Of a DNA stretch of 64,000 bases, positions 22,933-34,305 are shown piece by piece. The notes beneath the pieces were generated by a model. The model did not search any database. It was not told where the DNA came from and saw nothing but the letters and a program-made list of their open reading frames with translations. Numbering within the stretch: the stretch's first letter is position 1; the number at the start of each line of letters is the position of its first letter. Source of the stretch: Ophiosphaerella korrae (taxonomy: Eukaryota > Ascomycota > Dothideomycetes > Pleosporales > Phaeosphaeriaceae); NCBI GenBank assembly GCA_028456385.1, contig JALNQF010000189.1, positions 19,183-83,182 of the forward strand, read 5' to 3'. The translations under genes were made by a program, and so were the position numbers.

Positions 22933-24786
22933 GGCGGGTTAGACGATCCTATGGCAAAAAAACACACTCCGGTCGAGAGACTGTGGGGGGGGGGGGGGGA
23001 CAACAAGAGATAAAAGGTTCGAGAGCCGTCCGTTAAACAGGGGCAGACATATATTACTTTTGATGTCGTGTTACAGGCAGGACAAGCGTTGGAAGGCCAT
23101 TTCCAGCGTTGAACGTTTGGCAGTCCGCGTGCCACGACGGACACCCCGGCCCAGCAGCTCGCCGAATGACTCCTTTTCATTAACACAAATCGCACACACT
23201 GCCAGCTTTTGCCCATCCGCCACGCAAAACCCAGCTGAGCGTGCAAGCGTAGACCCAGAACAAAGCCGCCTCTGCCTCAGCCCTACCAATAAGCCGAAAA
23301 ACACCATGCATTCATCCACGTATTGGCTTTGCGCTACAATTCGCCTTTTCGCGTCAAATATGTCTAGCCCTACACGCGCATCGATGGTGATTAACGGCCC
23401 CATTGGATTACGGCCCGTGATCACCAGCGCACTCATGACATCACGTTGGATAAAAAGGTTTGGTCCTTTTCTTTTTTTCATAAAAATCAATAAGTGAAAA
23501 AAAAAAAACATGTCTAGCTTCGGCAAATAACTGAGGTGCACACATACCTCCCCGTCACTCGCTAGATCAAAATAAGGTTTTTTTTGTTTTTGTTTTTGTT
23601 TTATCAATCGGCCAGACTTTGTGTCTGACGGCTGTTGGGTCTTTTCGTAGGGCGTTTCGAGGCCCTGCAGTTTAAACGTTCGGCCACGTGCCGGGCTATC
23701 CGCTTGTGTGGCGCCCCTCGTATCTTGTGCTTCGTTGCGTAGGTATGGGAACTCGATACGTGGCACGTCATCTCCTTTCTTCGTTGTTGAGATGATGCCC
23801 CTGTTGCGTTGTTGATTCCCCTTGTTTGAGTACTTAGCTTCGTTGTCATCGTACCCCTGAGCTTAGCACCCTGTCCGCTTCCGCGATAGATATCTGATAA
23901 CTTGCTCGCAGAAATGAGGGCGTGGGGTATCCAATCGCGAATGTTACACGACCTAGCCGAGCTGTGCTTCGCTGTCAGCTTTGATAAATTAAAAACGCTG
24001 AGTGGTCGCGATATTCGCCTGGGTGAGCGGGCAACGCGTTCAGCAAAACCTCTCATAGAGTAGAGGTTGGAGGTTGTGGGGATCGTCGTATGGGTAAAGG
24101 TTCCTGATATTCCCACTTTTTAGTGCTTGTTTAAGCGGGTCTGGAAGCGCCTAAACAGGCATTCCTATCCATGTCAGCCTAGTAGGGTATTGTTTCTATC
24201 ATCGCGAGGCAGGGTGTAACATTCGCCTGGCCACCAAACTCGTCCTTTGGCTGGTCTAGTGAAGTTATGAGCACTACGTACGCGGCACTCCGTTTTGCAT
24301 GCGTTCTGAGTTATCCGCAAGGTTGATAACCAATCTGAGACAGACAAAATTGTGCCGCAACCCTATTGTGAAATGAGATACTTGCCCTGGTTCAGCCCCT
24401 GCGCAGCGGGGATGTGTTCCGCCTGACACCAAGTGGAGCCGTTGCCAAAGTTCACCAGGCCAAGGCGACAAAGGGTATCAACTAAGTACACGCACAAGGA
24501 CTATGCACAACAATCCAACCCATCACTATTCCATCACTATTCCATCACTATTCCATCCAATCTCGTCAAAATACCATTACAACCAATGCTACGCATGCTA
24601 ATTACTAATCGCACCACCCAAAGCCACTAACCACCCATACAACCACACTCCACGAACAAAAAGAATAGATATACAAGAAGCGAATTGCGAAAAGAAAGTA
24701 TCAGCATCAACCATCCCTCACCACCTGTACCCAAGACTCCCACCGTTTCAACACCAACAACCCCTCCACCGCCGCACAACACCGCA
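22933..24786. other. Intergenic, about 1.85 kb
   Basis: Holds a long G run at about 22984-23000, T/GT-rich tracts near 23578-23600, and three copies of CCATCACTATT at about 24519-24555. A 231-codon frame (23071-23766) and a 170-codon frame (23604-24116), both minus, overlap out of phase and have no recognisable features. Upstream promoter of the monooxygenase and 3' region of the LRR gene lie here. Confidence 0.5.
24519..24555. repeat. 11-bp tandem repeat, three units
   Basis: CCATCACTATT repeated in tandem in the 3' flank of the LRR gene. Simple sequence; no function proposed. Confidence 0.75.
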
Positions 24787-27700
24787 CTAAAACGTCTCTC
24801 CATCATCCGCATCAAAGAACTCCGTGCCCCCACTCTTCCAACTCTCGCGCGGAATGCGGTCTCGGAGCCACGCAAGCACCGCGTCGGTACCCTTCTGCAG
24901 AACCTGGTAATTCGGGACGCGAAACTTGTTGCCGTCGACATTGAGGCTGATCAGCGTGGTAAGGAGGCCGATCTGCGGTTCGAGGCGCTCGATATCGTTG
25001 TTGGACAGGTTTGCGATTTTGATGCCGGAGAGGGAGTCAGCGGGGAGTTCGCCGATGGTATTGTCGGAGGCGAGGATGGAGGTGAGGTCTGGGAAGGTGT
25101 GACGAAGGAGGGGAAGGGTACCAGTGAGGCGATTGTTGGAGATATCGAGGATTTGAAGGGATGGGGCTGTGAGATAGGATATTAAGGAGTTGAAGGATGT
25201 GAGCTTGTTACTAGTTAAGCGAAGTTCCTTGAGCTTGGGAAGGGTGATTGGGATTGTGAGGGCGACTTCGAGGTTGTTCTTAGAAAGATCAAGGACGGTA
25301 AGGTATGTGATGTGCGCTAAAGAGGCGGGGATTGCGGGGAAGGCGTTTTGCTGCAGGTAAAGTTGGCGGATCTTGTCTGCAGAGTCCTCGAATGCGCTCT
25401 CATCGAGCTCGGCCAGGCTTTTGGCAGATAGATCCAGGGTTCCGGATGGCGTCACTTGCCATTTGGGTGTGCTTGACACCGCATCCTCGACGAACCCTCC
25501 ATCTTCTACCTCAAGGCCATCTGCAGCAGGATCAGCCGCTACTGCCAGGCGAGAAGATAGATTGCGTTTTATATCCTCAAAGCTCATTGTCAAGAACTTG
25601 CGTTCTCGAAGTGGATTGGCAGCAAGCGTCAGGTGTTCCAAAGACATGAGTGCTATCCGTTCGTCGATCTGCGAAATATCATTTGCTGTGAAATCCGCTG
25701 TACGGAGATGCTCTAGCGTACTGAAACCCTCTGGGAATGTTGTGAGTTTATTCTCTGCTATGACGAAGGAGTTGAGGTTGACCCAGGTCTCGACGCTGGG
25801 TAATGAAGTGAGGCGATTAGTGGAAACATTGAGTAATCTCAAGGCAGGCAGGTTGATAGTGTCACCTTCGCACAGTTTGGTGAGCGAGCTATTCGATATG
25901 TTTAGCTCCTGTAAATGAGGTGCAGAATTGATGGTAAAGAAGGCGCCTTCAAACTGGTTCTTACGTGCAACCAACTCGATCAGGTTGGTTTCGAAAAGGC
26001 CCATCGGCACGCTAGAGAGTTGGTTGCTAGAAACGTTCATCATGCGGAGGCTGGTCAACTGTCGTACTTCATTTGGTAGGCTTGTCAATTTGTTTGCTTG
26101 CAAATCAAGCACTTCCAAAGCTACTAAGTCACCAATCGCTGGAGAAAGATCGCCTTCCAAGGCATTCTCAGCAAGTCTCAGCTCGCGTAGTCCGGGAATT
26201 TGGCAAATGACGTCAAGACTTTCCATTGTGAGTTTGTTGCGCGACTTCGTGACGTTAGTGAATGAAACATGGCGACGTGCAATAATGCAAAAAGAGCTTA
26301 CAAGGTTTAGTCGTGAGAGCTGCGTCAATCGCCTCAAGCCCCTAGGCAGCTCTCTTAGCTCGTTGCCATGCAGATCAATGTTTTGCACTCCACCAAATTG
26401 GGGACCACCCTCATCTGAATCGATCGTGGCTTCCATATCAACATCCGGAAACATGACATCCGAGAGTGACGCTAACTCATTGTCGGCGGCTATGATGGAG
26501 GTGAGATCTACAATTTCACCCCAGGCTACCGTCGCATCATTTGGGTCATATTTGTACATTTGCATGATTTCGTCGGGTATCTCTTTCAGCCCCATCGCTG
26601 CAATGTTCAAGCGCCCATCTACGCGAGCACCATCAATGCGCTTTCGTAACAGAGACTTACCACCCTTGGCCTGATTGAAAGGATCGTCAAGGCCAAAGTC
26701 AAAAGTTGCTATCTCATCAGGATCGGGTACAATGGCGGTTCGTGCAGGCATTTCGGTTTCGGTTGTTTCCGCCTTGGCGCGTCGTGCTGCTTCTTTGGCC
26801 TTTGCAATCTGCTCACGCAACGCACTGGACGAAGCCCCCGCTTTGGGCGACTTTACAATGGGCTCGTCTGCAACTTCTGACCTGCGAGCTGCTTTTGCCT
26901 TGGCAGTGTGCTCACGAAGGGCATTAGACGAGTTTGACACTAGGCGAGCTGTGCTCGGAGTTTTCTTCAACGAAGCCTCCCGGTCTAGGGAAGGAGTCAC
27001 TGGACCAGCCTTTGAGACGCCTGGAGGGGATACTGCCCGACCAAAGACACTGCCCAGCGAGGGGCGGGGCTTGGGCGTGCGAGCAATCATGCTTTTACTC
27101 TCGGACAAAGGGCGGGGCCTCGAGGATGCTTGCAGGTTCTGGGCAAGAGCCAATGGCTGCTTCTTGATGACAGAGAGTGGACGGGCTGTCGAAGGGGTCT
27201 TGCTGGGGGTTGCGGCAGGGGTCACATTGGCGCTGATGCTCCTCTTGCCGGGCACTGTCATGGAGAGTCTCGCTGAGCTTGCGCCAGGTCGCTTGGGCGT
27301 CGCTGGCGAGGGTGCGTGAGACATGCCGTCGCTTGTAGTCGGCCTGCTGCTGCTGTTGCTCGACATTGCCGACGCGGGCCGCAGCGGGGGCGGCATGCTG
27401 TTGTCTGCACTGAAGAAGCTCGACCGCCGCCTGCCCTTGCCCCCGGCTGGCGACGAGGGAAGGTGCGCCAGGCTCTCTATCGTTCTTTCCGAGAGGGATG
27501 GCCGCGGCTTCTTCTTTGTGGCGACTGCAGGTTCCGGCTCGCATTCCAGAGCACGGTCCTGGTCATCACCGTCGTGAAACCCAGCACGTGATCCAGCCCG
27601 CGAGGACGCCCTTGATGCTGAGCGAAAGGCTTCCAGGCTTCCCAGCGCGTCGTCCTCCTTGCCTGTGTGCGACGCTGCTGGTGGCTGGGGTGGTGCCTTG

Positions 27701-28149
27701 GATGTCTGACGAGACGGCGGGCGAGCAAACGGCCTCTTGAAGGCCGGATCGGGAGCGGGAGCAGCAGAGCCAGCGGGTTTTAGGCCAAAGCTAGGGATGC
27801 CGCTGGCCCGCCGGTTGGAAGAAGGGGCGAGGGAGGTGCGTCTGCCGGAGGAGGCCGTCGGGGCGGTGGCGGTCGAGGGGGTGTTGGAGCGAACAAGCGA
27901 CGCCCTGGATGTCTTTGTGCGCAGCGGCGCTGGAGCGGGAGCCGGTATGGGTGCGTGTGCGGGTGTTTGTTGTGCTGCTGGCGCACTGGGCCGCGAGATG
28001 GACGATACCGACGGCTTCTTGCGTAGCTGTTCGGTCGAAGAGTGTGGCCGCAGCTGGGACAGGCTCCCCGTGGATCTGAGCACGGGGAGGCGCGAGCTGG
28101 ACGGCCGTGGTATGCCAGACGGCCGTGGGATGGCCGAGGCTTGGTCCAT
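24787..28149 (-). CDS. Leucine-rich repeat protein, LRRC40-like
   Basis: Model complement(join(24787..26244, 26302..28149)), 1101 residues. Residues 1 to about 480 are low complexity, rich in Ser, Pro, Ala and Arg (RPSGIPRPSSSRLP at the start), and probably disordered. Residues from about 570 on are leucine-rich repeats of the form L-x-x-L-x-L-x-x-N-x-L (LEVLDLQANKLTSLP, LRLLNVSTNRLTSLP, LTVLDLSKNNL, LQILDISNNRLTG), in two blocks separated by about 60 non-repeat residues. A 57-bp intron with GTAAGC donor and CACTAACG branch interrupts a repeat: removal gives LSRLNLSRNKLTMESL. Its length is a multiple of three and has no stop, so retention would add 19 residues. LRR proteins are binding scaffolds; the partner is unknown. 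Shares a divergent promoter with the coiled-coil gene. Confidence 0.85.
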   Translation of the reverse strand: MDQASAIPRPSGIPRPSSSRLPVLRSTGSLSQLRPHSSTEQLRKKPSVSSISRPSAPAAQQTPAHAPIPAPAPAPLRTKTSRASLVRSNTPSTATAPTASSGRRTSLAPSSNRRASGIPSFGLKPAGSAAPAPDPAFKRPFARPPSRQTSKAPPQPPAASHTGKEDDALGSLEAFRSASRASSRAGSRAGFHDGDDQDRALECEPEPAVATKKKPRPSLSERTIESLAHLPSSPAGGKGRRRSSFFSADNSMPPPLRPASAMSSNSSSRPTTSDGMSHAPSPATPKRPGASSARLSMTVPGKRSISANVTPAATPSKTPSTARPLSVIKKQPLALAQNLQASSRPRPLSESKSMIARTPKPRPSLGSVFGRAVSPPGVSKAGPVTPSLDREASLKKTPSTARLVSNSSNALREHTAKAKAARRSEVADEPIVKSPKAGASSSALREQIAKAKEAARRAKAETTETEMPARTAIVPDPDEIATFDFGLDDPFNQAKGGKSLLRKRIDGARVDGRLNIAAMGLKEIPDEIMQMYKYDPNDATVAWGEIVDLTSIIAADNELASLSDVMFPDVDMEATIDSDEGGPQFGGVQNIDLHGNELRELPRGLRRLTQLSRLNLVSSFCIIARRHVSFTNVTKSRNKLTMESLDVICQIPGLRELRLAENALEGDLSPAIGDLVALEVLDLQANKLTSLPNEVRQLTSLRMMNVSSNQLSSVPMGLFETNLIELVARKNQFEGAFFTINSAPHLQELNISNSSLTKLCEGDTINLPALRLLNVSTNRLTSLPSVETWVNLNSFVIAENKLTTFPEGFSTLEHLRTADFTANDISQIDERIALMSLEHLTLAANPLRERKFLTMSFEDIKRNLSSRLAVAADPAADGLEVEDGGFVEDAVSSTPKWQVTPSGTLDLSAKSLAELDESAFEDSADKIRQLYLQQNAFPAIPASLAHITYLTVLDLSKNNLEVALTIPITLPKLKELRLTSNKLTSFNSLISYLTAPSLQILDISNNRLTGTLPLLRHTFPDLTSILASDNTIGELPADSLSGIKIANLSNNDIERLEPQIGLLTTLISLNVDGNKFRVPNYQVLQKGTDAVLAWLRDRIPRESWKSGGTEFFDADDGETF

Positions 28150-28809
28150 TTATTATCAGTCGTGCTGCCTCGTGTGTCGAGGCAGAGGCATACGGTCTGC
28201 GTCTCCGTGCTGGGCCCGGCGGCTGGAGCTGGCCTGGTTGATTGCCTGGCCAGTCGGTATCCCTTGCCAAAAGAATAATCGGCTTTTGATGCGCACTGAA
28301 CCGCCCGTTCTCAGCGTGGCGGTCGGAGGGTTTGATTGAGCCATTGCCCTGACAACGGCACCCGAGGCACTAGAGCGCATGCGGCTAGGGTGGCCCGTCG
28401 CGCACCTCTGTACCTGCCCACCACCTCCTCCCCCGCGCCTTCGCCATCAACATTCGCATAATCGTGCATCCACCAGCAACATCACCATTTGGGCCGCTCG
28501 CTGCGAAAATCACAGCCTCGGCCGGTCGCGTCACCTTCGCGACCCCAGTCGCGCCAGCAACACGGTCGTAACGCGCTCCCCGGTCTGGTTTTGCACTCGC
28601 CGCCTGGAACGACCGCCCGCCTGCCTGCTCGGTACCTGCTGCTTGCGTCGTCCAGATACACCGCCTCTCCAGCACTACGCCCAGCCCTCATTACTATCAT
28701 CTCTACCATCCGCCTTATTTTTGCGACAAGCGCCTATTCATCCCATACTCGACCGGAACCCCGCACCTCGACGTGTCGCGTCTCGTCTGCCTTGGGCGCC
28801 TAAGGCAAC
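28150..28809. promoter_or_regulatory. Divergent promoter region, LRR gene / coiled-coil gene
   Basis: About 660 bp, GC-rich and CT-rich on the plus strand, between two divergent starts (28149 minus, 28810 plus). Several frames are open because of base composition, but none looks coding. The pairing suggests possible co-regulation. Confidence 0.5.
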
Positions 28810-30201
28810 ATGGACTCACCACCACTGCACCAGCCGTTGTTGCAAGACTCGCTGGTGCCTACCACCGAAATTGCGCGCCCCGAAACGCCAAAATTTGCAC
28901 CCGCGTCGCGTTCTGAATCAATAACGCCTCCGCCTTCGTCTCAAATGAGCACCAGACTTCCAAACCAGCCATCCGCCCTCATCGAGGCCGCCGCCGCCCT
29001 GTACTCCCATGAGCAAGTCAACGAAGCCTCTCCAGACGAGCTTCGTTCCATGGTCCACAGCCTGTCTAACATTTTGCGCGATGTGCGGCTGTCAGCAGCG
29101 CATTACAAGCTGCAGTACAACATGGCCGTCATGGAGAGTCAGGAGGCTTCCAGTCGCATGGCCGTGGAGCTGGCTATGGCTCAGAGGGAAATCGACGTCC
29201 TCCAGCAAGCCGAACAGAAGCGCCGAAACAGCGTGGCTGCGCCCGAACAGACCTACCAGGAGTCGGCCAATGCTGCCAACGCCATCATCATGTCCGAGTT
29301 GAGCCGCCAAAACCAGCTGCTTCAGAACGAAAACGAAGCATTCCGGGACCTGTTCGAGCAGCAGAAGCGCTTGACTGAGCACCGTGAAGGCGAGCTTTCC
29401 AGCATGCTAGAAGAGAACGACAGGTTGAAGACCAGAATCCGAAAGAACAGGGACCATATCGCCCCACTTCTCGAACAGATTGAGCACAGTTCCCCTCGCT
29501 CCGTGTACGGAACCCCACACCAGCCAACACCTCGACAGCGGGCATCTCGTGTAAACCCAGCACCGGCCAACGAGAACAGCAGGGGCCAAAACAACTTCGA
29601 GGCGCTTTTGCTTGCCGACAAAATGCTTAGCCAAGAAATTGCAACTGCCCCGTCAACACCCACACGGGCGCACATGCCGAGGTCACGTCTGGGGCATCAG
29701 CGGGGTGCACAATCAATGTCATCGCTTCCTCAAACTCCCAACAGGCGCACGGCCCAGCCAAGGGCCAAAGTGCCACGCACTCCTCCTGCCTATGTCCCTG
29801 CTGATGTGCCCCAATCTGCGCCTCAAGCACACTACGCCCATAAACCTGTCCACGGCCGGCGCCGGAGCAGCAATTCGACCATCACCGCCTCAAGCGTGGA
29901 CGAAGAAGAGGCGTTCACTGACCGCGAAGATGATCAAGTGAAAGAGTCTCAAGCGAGCCAGATGGCGACCACCATGCTACGAAAAGCACCCTCATCCAAG
30001 ATGCCAGCACCACCATCAAAAACGGCGAGCCTAATCCAAAGCAAGATTTTTGGCCAGGTGAAAAAAGGCCACGGTCTGACCCGCTCAAGCGAGCATGAGA
30101 AGCGAAGACTTCATCCGTCTGAACATCATAGCAGCCCGCAGAAGCGGGGACGCATTGATCCAGGTGTAGGTCTCGGCATCGGCGGCTTGTTGCGAGAGTA
30201 G
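28810..30201 (+). CDS. Conserved-looking coiled-coil protein, function unknown
   Basis: Single exon, 463 residues, ATG at 28810. Residues 1-60 are Pro/Ser-rich. About 70-230 are strongly helical with heptad-like hydrophobic spacing (NILRDVRLSAAHYKLQYNMA; MAQREIDVLQQAEQKRR; ELSRQNQLLQNENEAFRDLF), predicting a coiled coil. The rest is basic, Ser/Pro/Thr-rich and probably disordered, with many SP/TP sites that could be kinase targets and a basic RRRSSNS stretch. No enzyme domain is visible. Possibly a cytoskeletal or nuclear scaffold; I do not recognise the family. Confidence 0.8.
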   Translation: MDSPPLHQPLLQDSLVPTTEIARPETPKFAPASRSESITPPPSSQMSTRLPNQPSALIEAAAALYSHEQVNEASPDELRSMVHSLSNILRDVRLSAAHYKLQYNMAVMESQEASSRMAVELAMAQREIDVLQQAEQKRRNSVAAPEQTYQESANAANAIIMSELSRQNQLLQNENEAFRDLFEQQKRLTEHREGELSSMLEENDRLKTRIRKNRDHIAPLLEQIEHSSPRSVYGTPHQPTPRQRASRVNPAPANENSRGQNNFEALLLADKMLSQEIATAPSTPTRAHMPRSRLGHQRGAQSMSSLPQTPNRRTAQPRAKVPRTPPAYVPADVPQSAPQAHYAHKPVHGRRRSSNSTITASSVDEEEAFTDREDDQVKESQASQMATTMLRKAPSSKMPAPPSKTASLIQSKIFGQVKKGHGLTRSSEHEKRRLHPSEHHSSPQKRGRIDPGVGLGIGGLLRE

Positions 30202-30731
30202 ATGAGACCTGATCATTGTCGCAGGGCTTTTGAGTAACGAGATTACGAACTTGGACACGAGGTATGGCGGGTTTTTGGATATTTTGGTGCGATACTTGGC
30301 TTGATACCCTTCTTTTCTTGTACTATTGCGTTTCGCACAAGTTGGATGTGCACATCTATGACCGATGAGAGCCGCCACTTCAATTGGATGCATTTGGGGC
30401 AAATGCAAGGGTTTTGGGTGATGTGGTGGTGGGATATTATTAGCTAGTCAGCAATTGATGTACATGTGGAAAACTCAAGTTTGAAGAAGTCTTTGTAGTG
30501 ACTTTGAACGGTGTGGTGGTGCCAGTGCCAAGATGGATCGTGCCGGCGCCGGGGAAACATTCCACCGCGGCACACAGCTCGAAAATCGTTTTCGAATCTC
30601 GAATTTCCAACGACAGCCCGGTACTAACACACAGGTCCGCCCTCAAAGGTACGCTTCGACCCGCTCTGCATCTAAATCTTGCGCAACCAAAAACAAAAGA
30701 CTAATTCTTTTCCTGCCAGACAACCGTAGCA
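30202..30731. promoter_or_regulatory. Upstream region of the ribosomal protein gene
   Basis: About 530 bp between two plus-strand genes, with no coding signal. The CT-rich stretch shortly before the start codon is usual for fungal ribosomal protein promoters. Confidence 0.5.
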
Positions 30732-31594
30732 ATGGCCATCAAGCACAACCAGCAGATCCAGAAGAACCATTTCCACAAGGACTGGTAGGCGGTATCCACG
30801 GCATTTCTTGCATGCATCATTTGGCTGACTTTTGTAGGCAACGCTACGTCCGCGTGCACTTCGACCAGGTAATTCCCCTCTCACCTTGCTGAGAGTTGTG
30901 GCGCCTGTGTTCAATGCTTACGACCGCAACAGCCTGGCAAGAAGAAGTCCAGAAGAAATGCCCGTGTCGCCAAGGCTGCGAAAGTCGCCCCTCGCCCCGT
31001 AGACCTCCTCCGCCCCGTTGTGCGATGCCCTACCGTCAAGTGTATGCCATTCTGGGAGCTGGACGAGGGATAATACTGACTGGGATGCAGACAACCGCCG
31101 TGTCAGGGCTGGCCGTGGCTTCTCTCTCGCTGAGTTGAAGGGTACGCACCACAGCCCAATCTCGAAGCGACCATACTAATACTTCCATAGCTGCCGGTAT
31201 TCCCCGCAAGTTTGCTCGCACCATCGGTATCTCCGTCGACCCTCGCCGTCAGAACCTTTCCGAGGAGAGCCTCAAGGCCAACGTCGAGCGCCTCCAGGAG
31301 TTCAGGAAGCGTCTTATTCTCTTCCCCCGCCGCAACGGCAAGACTAAGGAGGGTGATGCCTCTGCCGAGGACATCAAGACCGCCAAGTCCGCCGAGAACA
31401 TCGTCCGCAGCGCCGCCTCCGCACTCCCCATCAAGAACACGATCGCTTTCGAGGAGGGCCCCATTGGCAACTACAAGGGCGAGGAGAATGCTTTCAGGAA
31501 GCTCCGCGACTCACGCTCCGAGGCCCGCCTTATCGGTGTCCGCGAGAAGCGTGCCAAGGCCAAGGCTGAGGAGGCCGAGTCCAAGAAGAAATAA
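30732..31594 (+). CDS. rpl13: 60S ribosomal protein eL13 (L13e)
   Basis: Model join(30732..30784, 30838..30868, 30933..31041, 31091..31141, 31191..31594), 215 residues; all four introns (49-64 bp) are GT-AG and all phases agree. The product starts [20 protein letters not shown] and continues [20 protein letters not shown], typical of eL13. The core [20 protein letters not shown] and [20 protein letters not shown] are hallmark segments, and the C-terminus is Lys-rich. eL13 is a structural protein of the large cytosolic ribosomal subunit. Many short introns near the 5' end are common in fungal ribosomal protein genes. Complete and surely functional; this is the best core-gene anchor for placing the window taxonomically. 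Confidence 0.96.
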
Positions 31595-32658
31595 ATCATC
31601 AAATAACTGGTGGTTCGTCTCTTTACTATGCCTTATGATGGTTTCAAAAGTCAGGCTCACGATATGGGCTTGGGACGGGTTTCCCCGCATGGGCGGCGTC
31701 AAATGGTTAGCTCTGTCCGTATGACAGCATGTGAATGATACCTACTTTGCAATTGCTATTGCAAACTTCGCCCTTGCTGGATTGTAACTTGTCTATTGAT
31801 ATTGATCTGTGTGTGATGAGCTGGCTATGAAAAGTTTCGTCAAAGTATGTGCGTGATGTTTGAAAAAATAATGCTGCTGAAATGTCGGCCCTTGGCTCGT
31901 TGAATCCTCGATGATACGTAATTACCCGTGCTGTTCAATCCGTCGGTAGGATACAGAGTTTCCGAGTACTAAAGTAAAGTTGGATCAATCATGGCTACAG
32001 TTCCAGAGCAAGACACACGACTACGCTACGGACGGTATGCTTCGTTAGGGTGTGTTCAGAGTGTTTTTTGGTATGCTTGAAGTCCTGTATTGGGAATCGA
32101 ATTGATGCTGCACATGAACAGTATCGATTTTGTATTCCCGGGCGATGAACTCATTCTGTGATATTTAATTTGCTTTTCCAACCCTGTAAAAATTCTGGCT
32201 TTGTATGTTGTGTTTTTGGGTTGTTTGGGTTGGTTTTGGAGGTCTCGGAGGGGTCGGTTTAGTGCGTGTTATCTGGTTAGGCTTTTATCGTTCTGTCGGT
32301 CGGGGCGGGTACTATGCACTCTTTTGCCGTTTGGATATTTTGCCACAGCATTGGTTCCATGCGCAAATGCCGTCGATTTCGTAATCAAACGACACAATAA
32401 ACAGGTCTATTAAATACTATAACAATGGATTGCCTTGATATACCAGGCTGACTATAAGCAAAGCCGTATCACGAGGACGTGATGAATTGTTACGTCGTAA
32501 ATGTTGCAAGTGACTGAAGCGAGCACTTGTGCAACTTCATAGCATCAAAACCCACAAGTAATTGTACGCGCTCTCGAGGAAAACTAGCCATCTATTACCC
32601 TCGATTTCCCTCGATCAAACGCCACATGTCCCTCCTCCTCCTCCTCCTCCTCCTATAG
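31595..32658. other. Intergenic, about 1.06 kb, convergent
   Basis: Between the eL13 stop and the 3' end of the minus-strand unknown gene. Contains a (TCC)n run at about 32629-32655. No gene seen. Confidence 0.5.
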
Positions 32659-34305
32659 CTACAAAGGAAGGCCTCTATCTTTCCAATTATCCACCCACAG
32701 AATCGCCCCGGTAGCATCAGGCTTCGGCGTTAGATATTTCAGAATCAGCGCGTCTGACTTGGACCAGTTCGCCTCGTCAATCTGGAACAACTTGTCGTAC
32801 CCGTGGACGCTCGTGCTGAGCTCACCAAACATGCCGAGTCCGCGCTGGTACACTTGCCAGTCGCTGTACTTCAAGTCGAGCCTGTCGAAGAGCTCGGTCA
32901 ATTTCGTGTAATTGGCCGGAGCCGGAGGGGTTTGAGTAGCCGGGGCATGTGGGGGTTGAGGGGCTTTGGAGGCTTTGGAGGCTTTGGAGCTTTTCGGTTT
33001 TTGAGGAAGTTGTGGAACTGGGGTGGTTTGAGGGGCGTGCGCGGCCATCCCAGTGCTTGCGCTCTGTATTTGGGCAAGTTCGCTGTTGTTGAATTTGGGG
33101 TGGTTGGTGGTCCAGTACGCGAAATCGTATTCGAGCACGTGTGTGAGGAAGTGCCTCGGGTCTTCTTTGGCTCTTGCTGGGGATGCCGGAAACGTCCCTT
33201 GATGGAGTTTGTTGACGTGCGTCATGAGCATGATGTGCAATTCGGTCTCGGCAATCACTTGCCATGATAATTTCCAGGTTGACGTCGAAGTCTTGAGGTT
33301 TGCGCGGGGAAATAGGACTTGAAGTTTGGCCTTGTTAGGCAAGTTCTCTAGAACGTGGCGATATCCTACGCAGGCAATAATTTGCTGCCTTTCTGCGACC
33401 TCGGATCGGAGTTTGTCCATTGAGTTATAGAACAGGCCCCAGTTCTTCAGCTTCTCATCGGCAGCTTTTCTGAGTATCTCAAATGCGCCGTTAGCAGGTA
33501 CATTGTTGTTCCCTGTGATTAAACGTGCAAAGTAGTTGAGGTTCTCGACGAACTTCAACGTCAGCCAGTCTTCAGGAAGCGAAATTGAGTAATTTCCATC
33601 TTCGGTCATTCCATTATTGTATACTTCCATCTTATCAATAATCCAACTTGTCTCCTTGGGCCATTCAAAACTCGCGTCCTCGAGGATTTTAGCTACCTTT
33701 TCTTGGAGCGGGTTACTTATCATCTCCACTACTAACATATCAGTACCTATGAACCTGAATACGATTTTGTGGTAAAGGCTCACCACGATATCTCTCGTAT
33801 TGGTATTTCTGGTCCATGGCGAAGTCATGTATTTGTTTTGCGGCTTCGTTCTGCTCCTCGGACAGAGAACTTCGATTCTGGAGTTGCTCCGCCAAAAGAT
33901 TGATACTATTGGTATCTTTGGCTTCGGAAATCATAGAAGTACTAGCCCCAGTGGTCTTGAGGTGCCTCTGGATGGCGCACTGAACTGATAACCAGCACTC
34001 CCGGTGAGTATCCGAAACAGCAGTAAGGCCAAGCAAGAGATCCCTCACTGCCTCTTGTACATTCAGGTCCTTCTCGAAGAGGGATAGTAAATCCAGTGTT
34101 CTTATAGGATTCTCTTCGAATTGTTCTTTTGCGGGCTTGAAAAAGTCACTCTTTCGGTCGCATTCAGAGACAGGCGGTCCGCCTCAATAAAAATCCATAG
34201 CCATTTATCCTTGTTGTAGATGGACCGTAGCCCGCCTTTTCGCATGAGAAACTTTACCATGAGAGGGAAGATATATCCGTAATAGGGGTCCTCATAACCT
34301 CCCAT
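32659..34305 (-). CDS. Unknown protein with Pro/Lys-rich linker
   Basis: Proposed model complement(join(32659..33731, 33784..34150, 34258..34305)), 495 residues, frame kept. The second intron (52 bp, GTGAGC donor, ACTGAT branch) is well supported, giving YQYERYRVVEMISNPLQEK. The first (107 bp) is tentative: the start MGGYEDPYYGYIFPLM is clear, but other splices are possible. The body is mixed helical with no family I know. A low-complexity linker near residue 400 (KPKSSKASKASKAPQPPHAP) separates it from a C-terminal domain ending ILWVDNWKDRGLPL. No signal peptide or membrane segment. Divergent from the APH-type kinase gene. Confidence 0.6.

Noticed and set aside
23071..24116. Two minus-strand frames of 231 and 170 codons
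   Set aside because: They overlap out of phase and include low-complexity tracts; no domain, signal or spliced continuation was found.
26675..28339. Long plus-strand frames opposite the LRR gene
   Set aside because: GC-rich antisense shadows of the low-complexity N-terminal half of the LRR protein.
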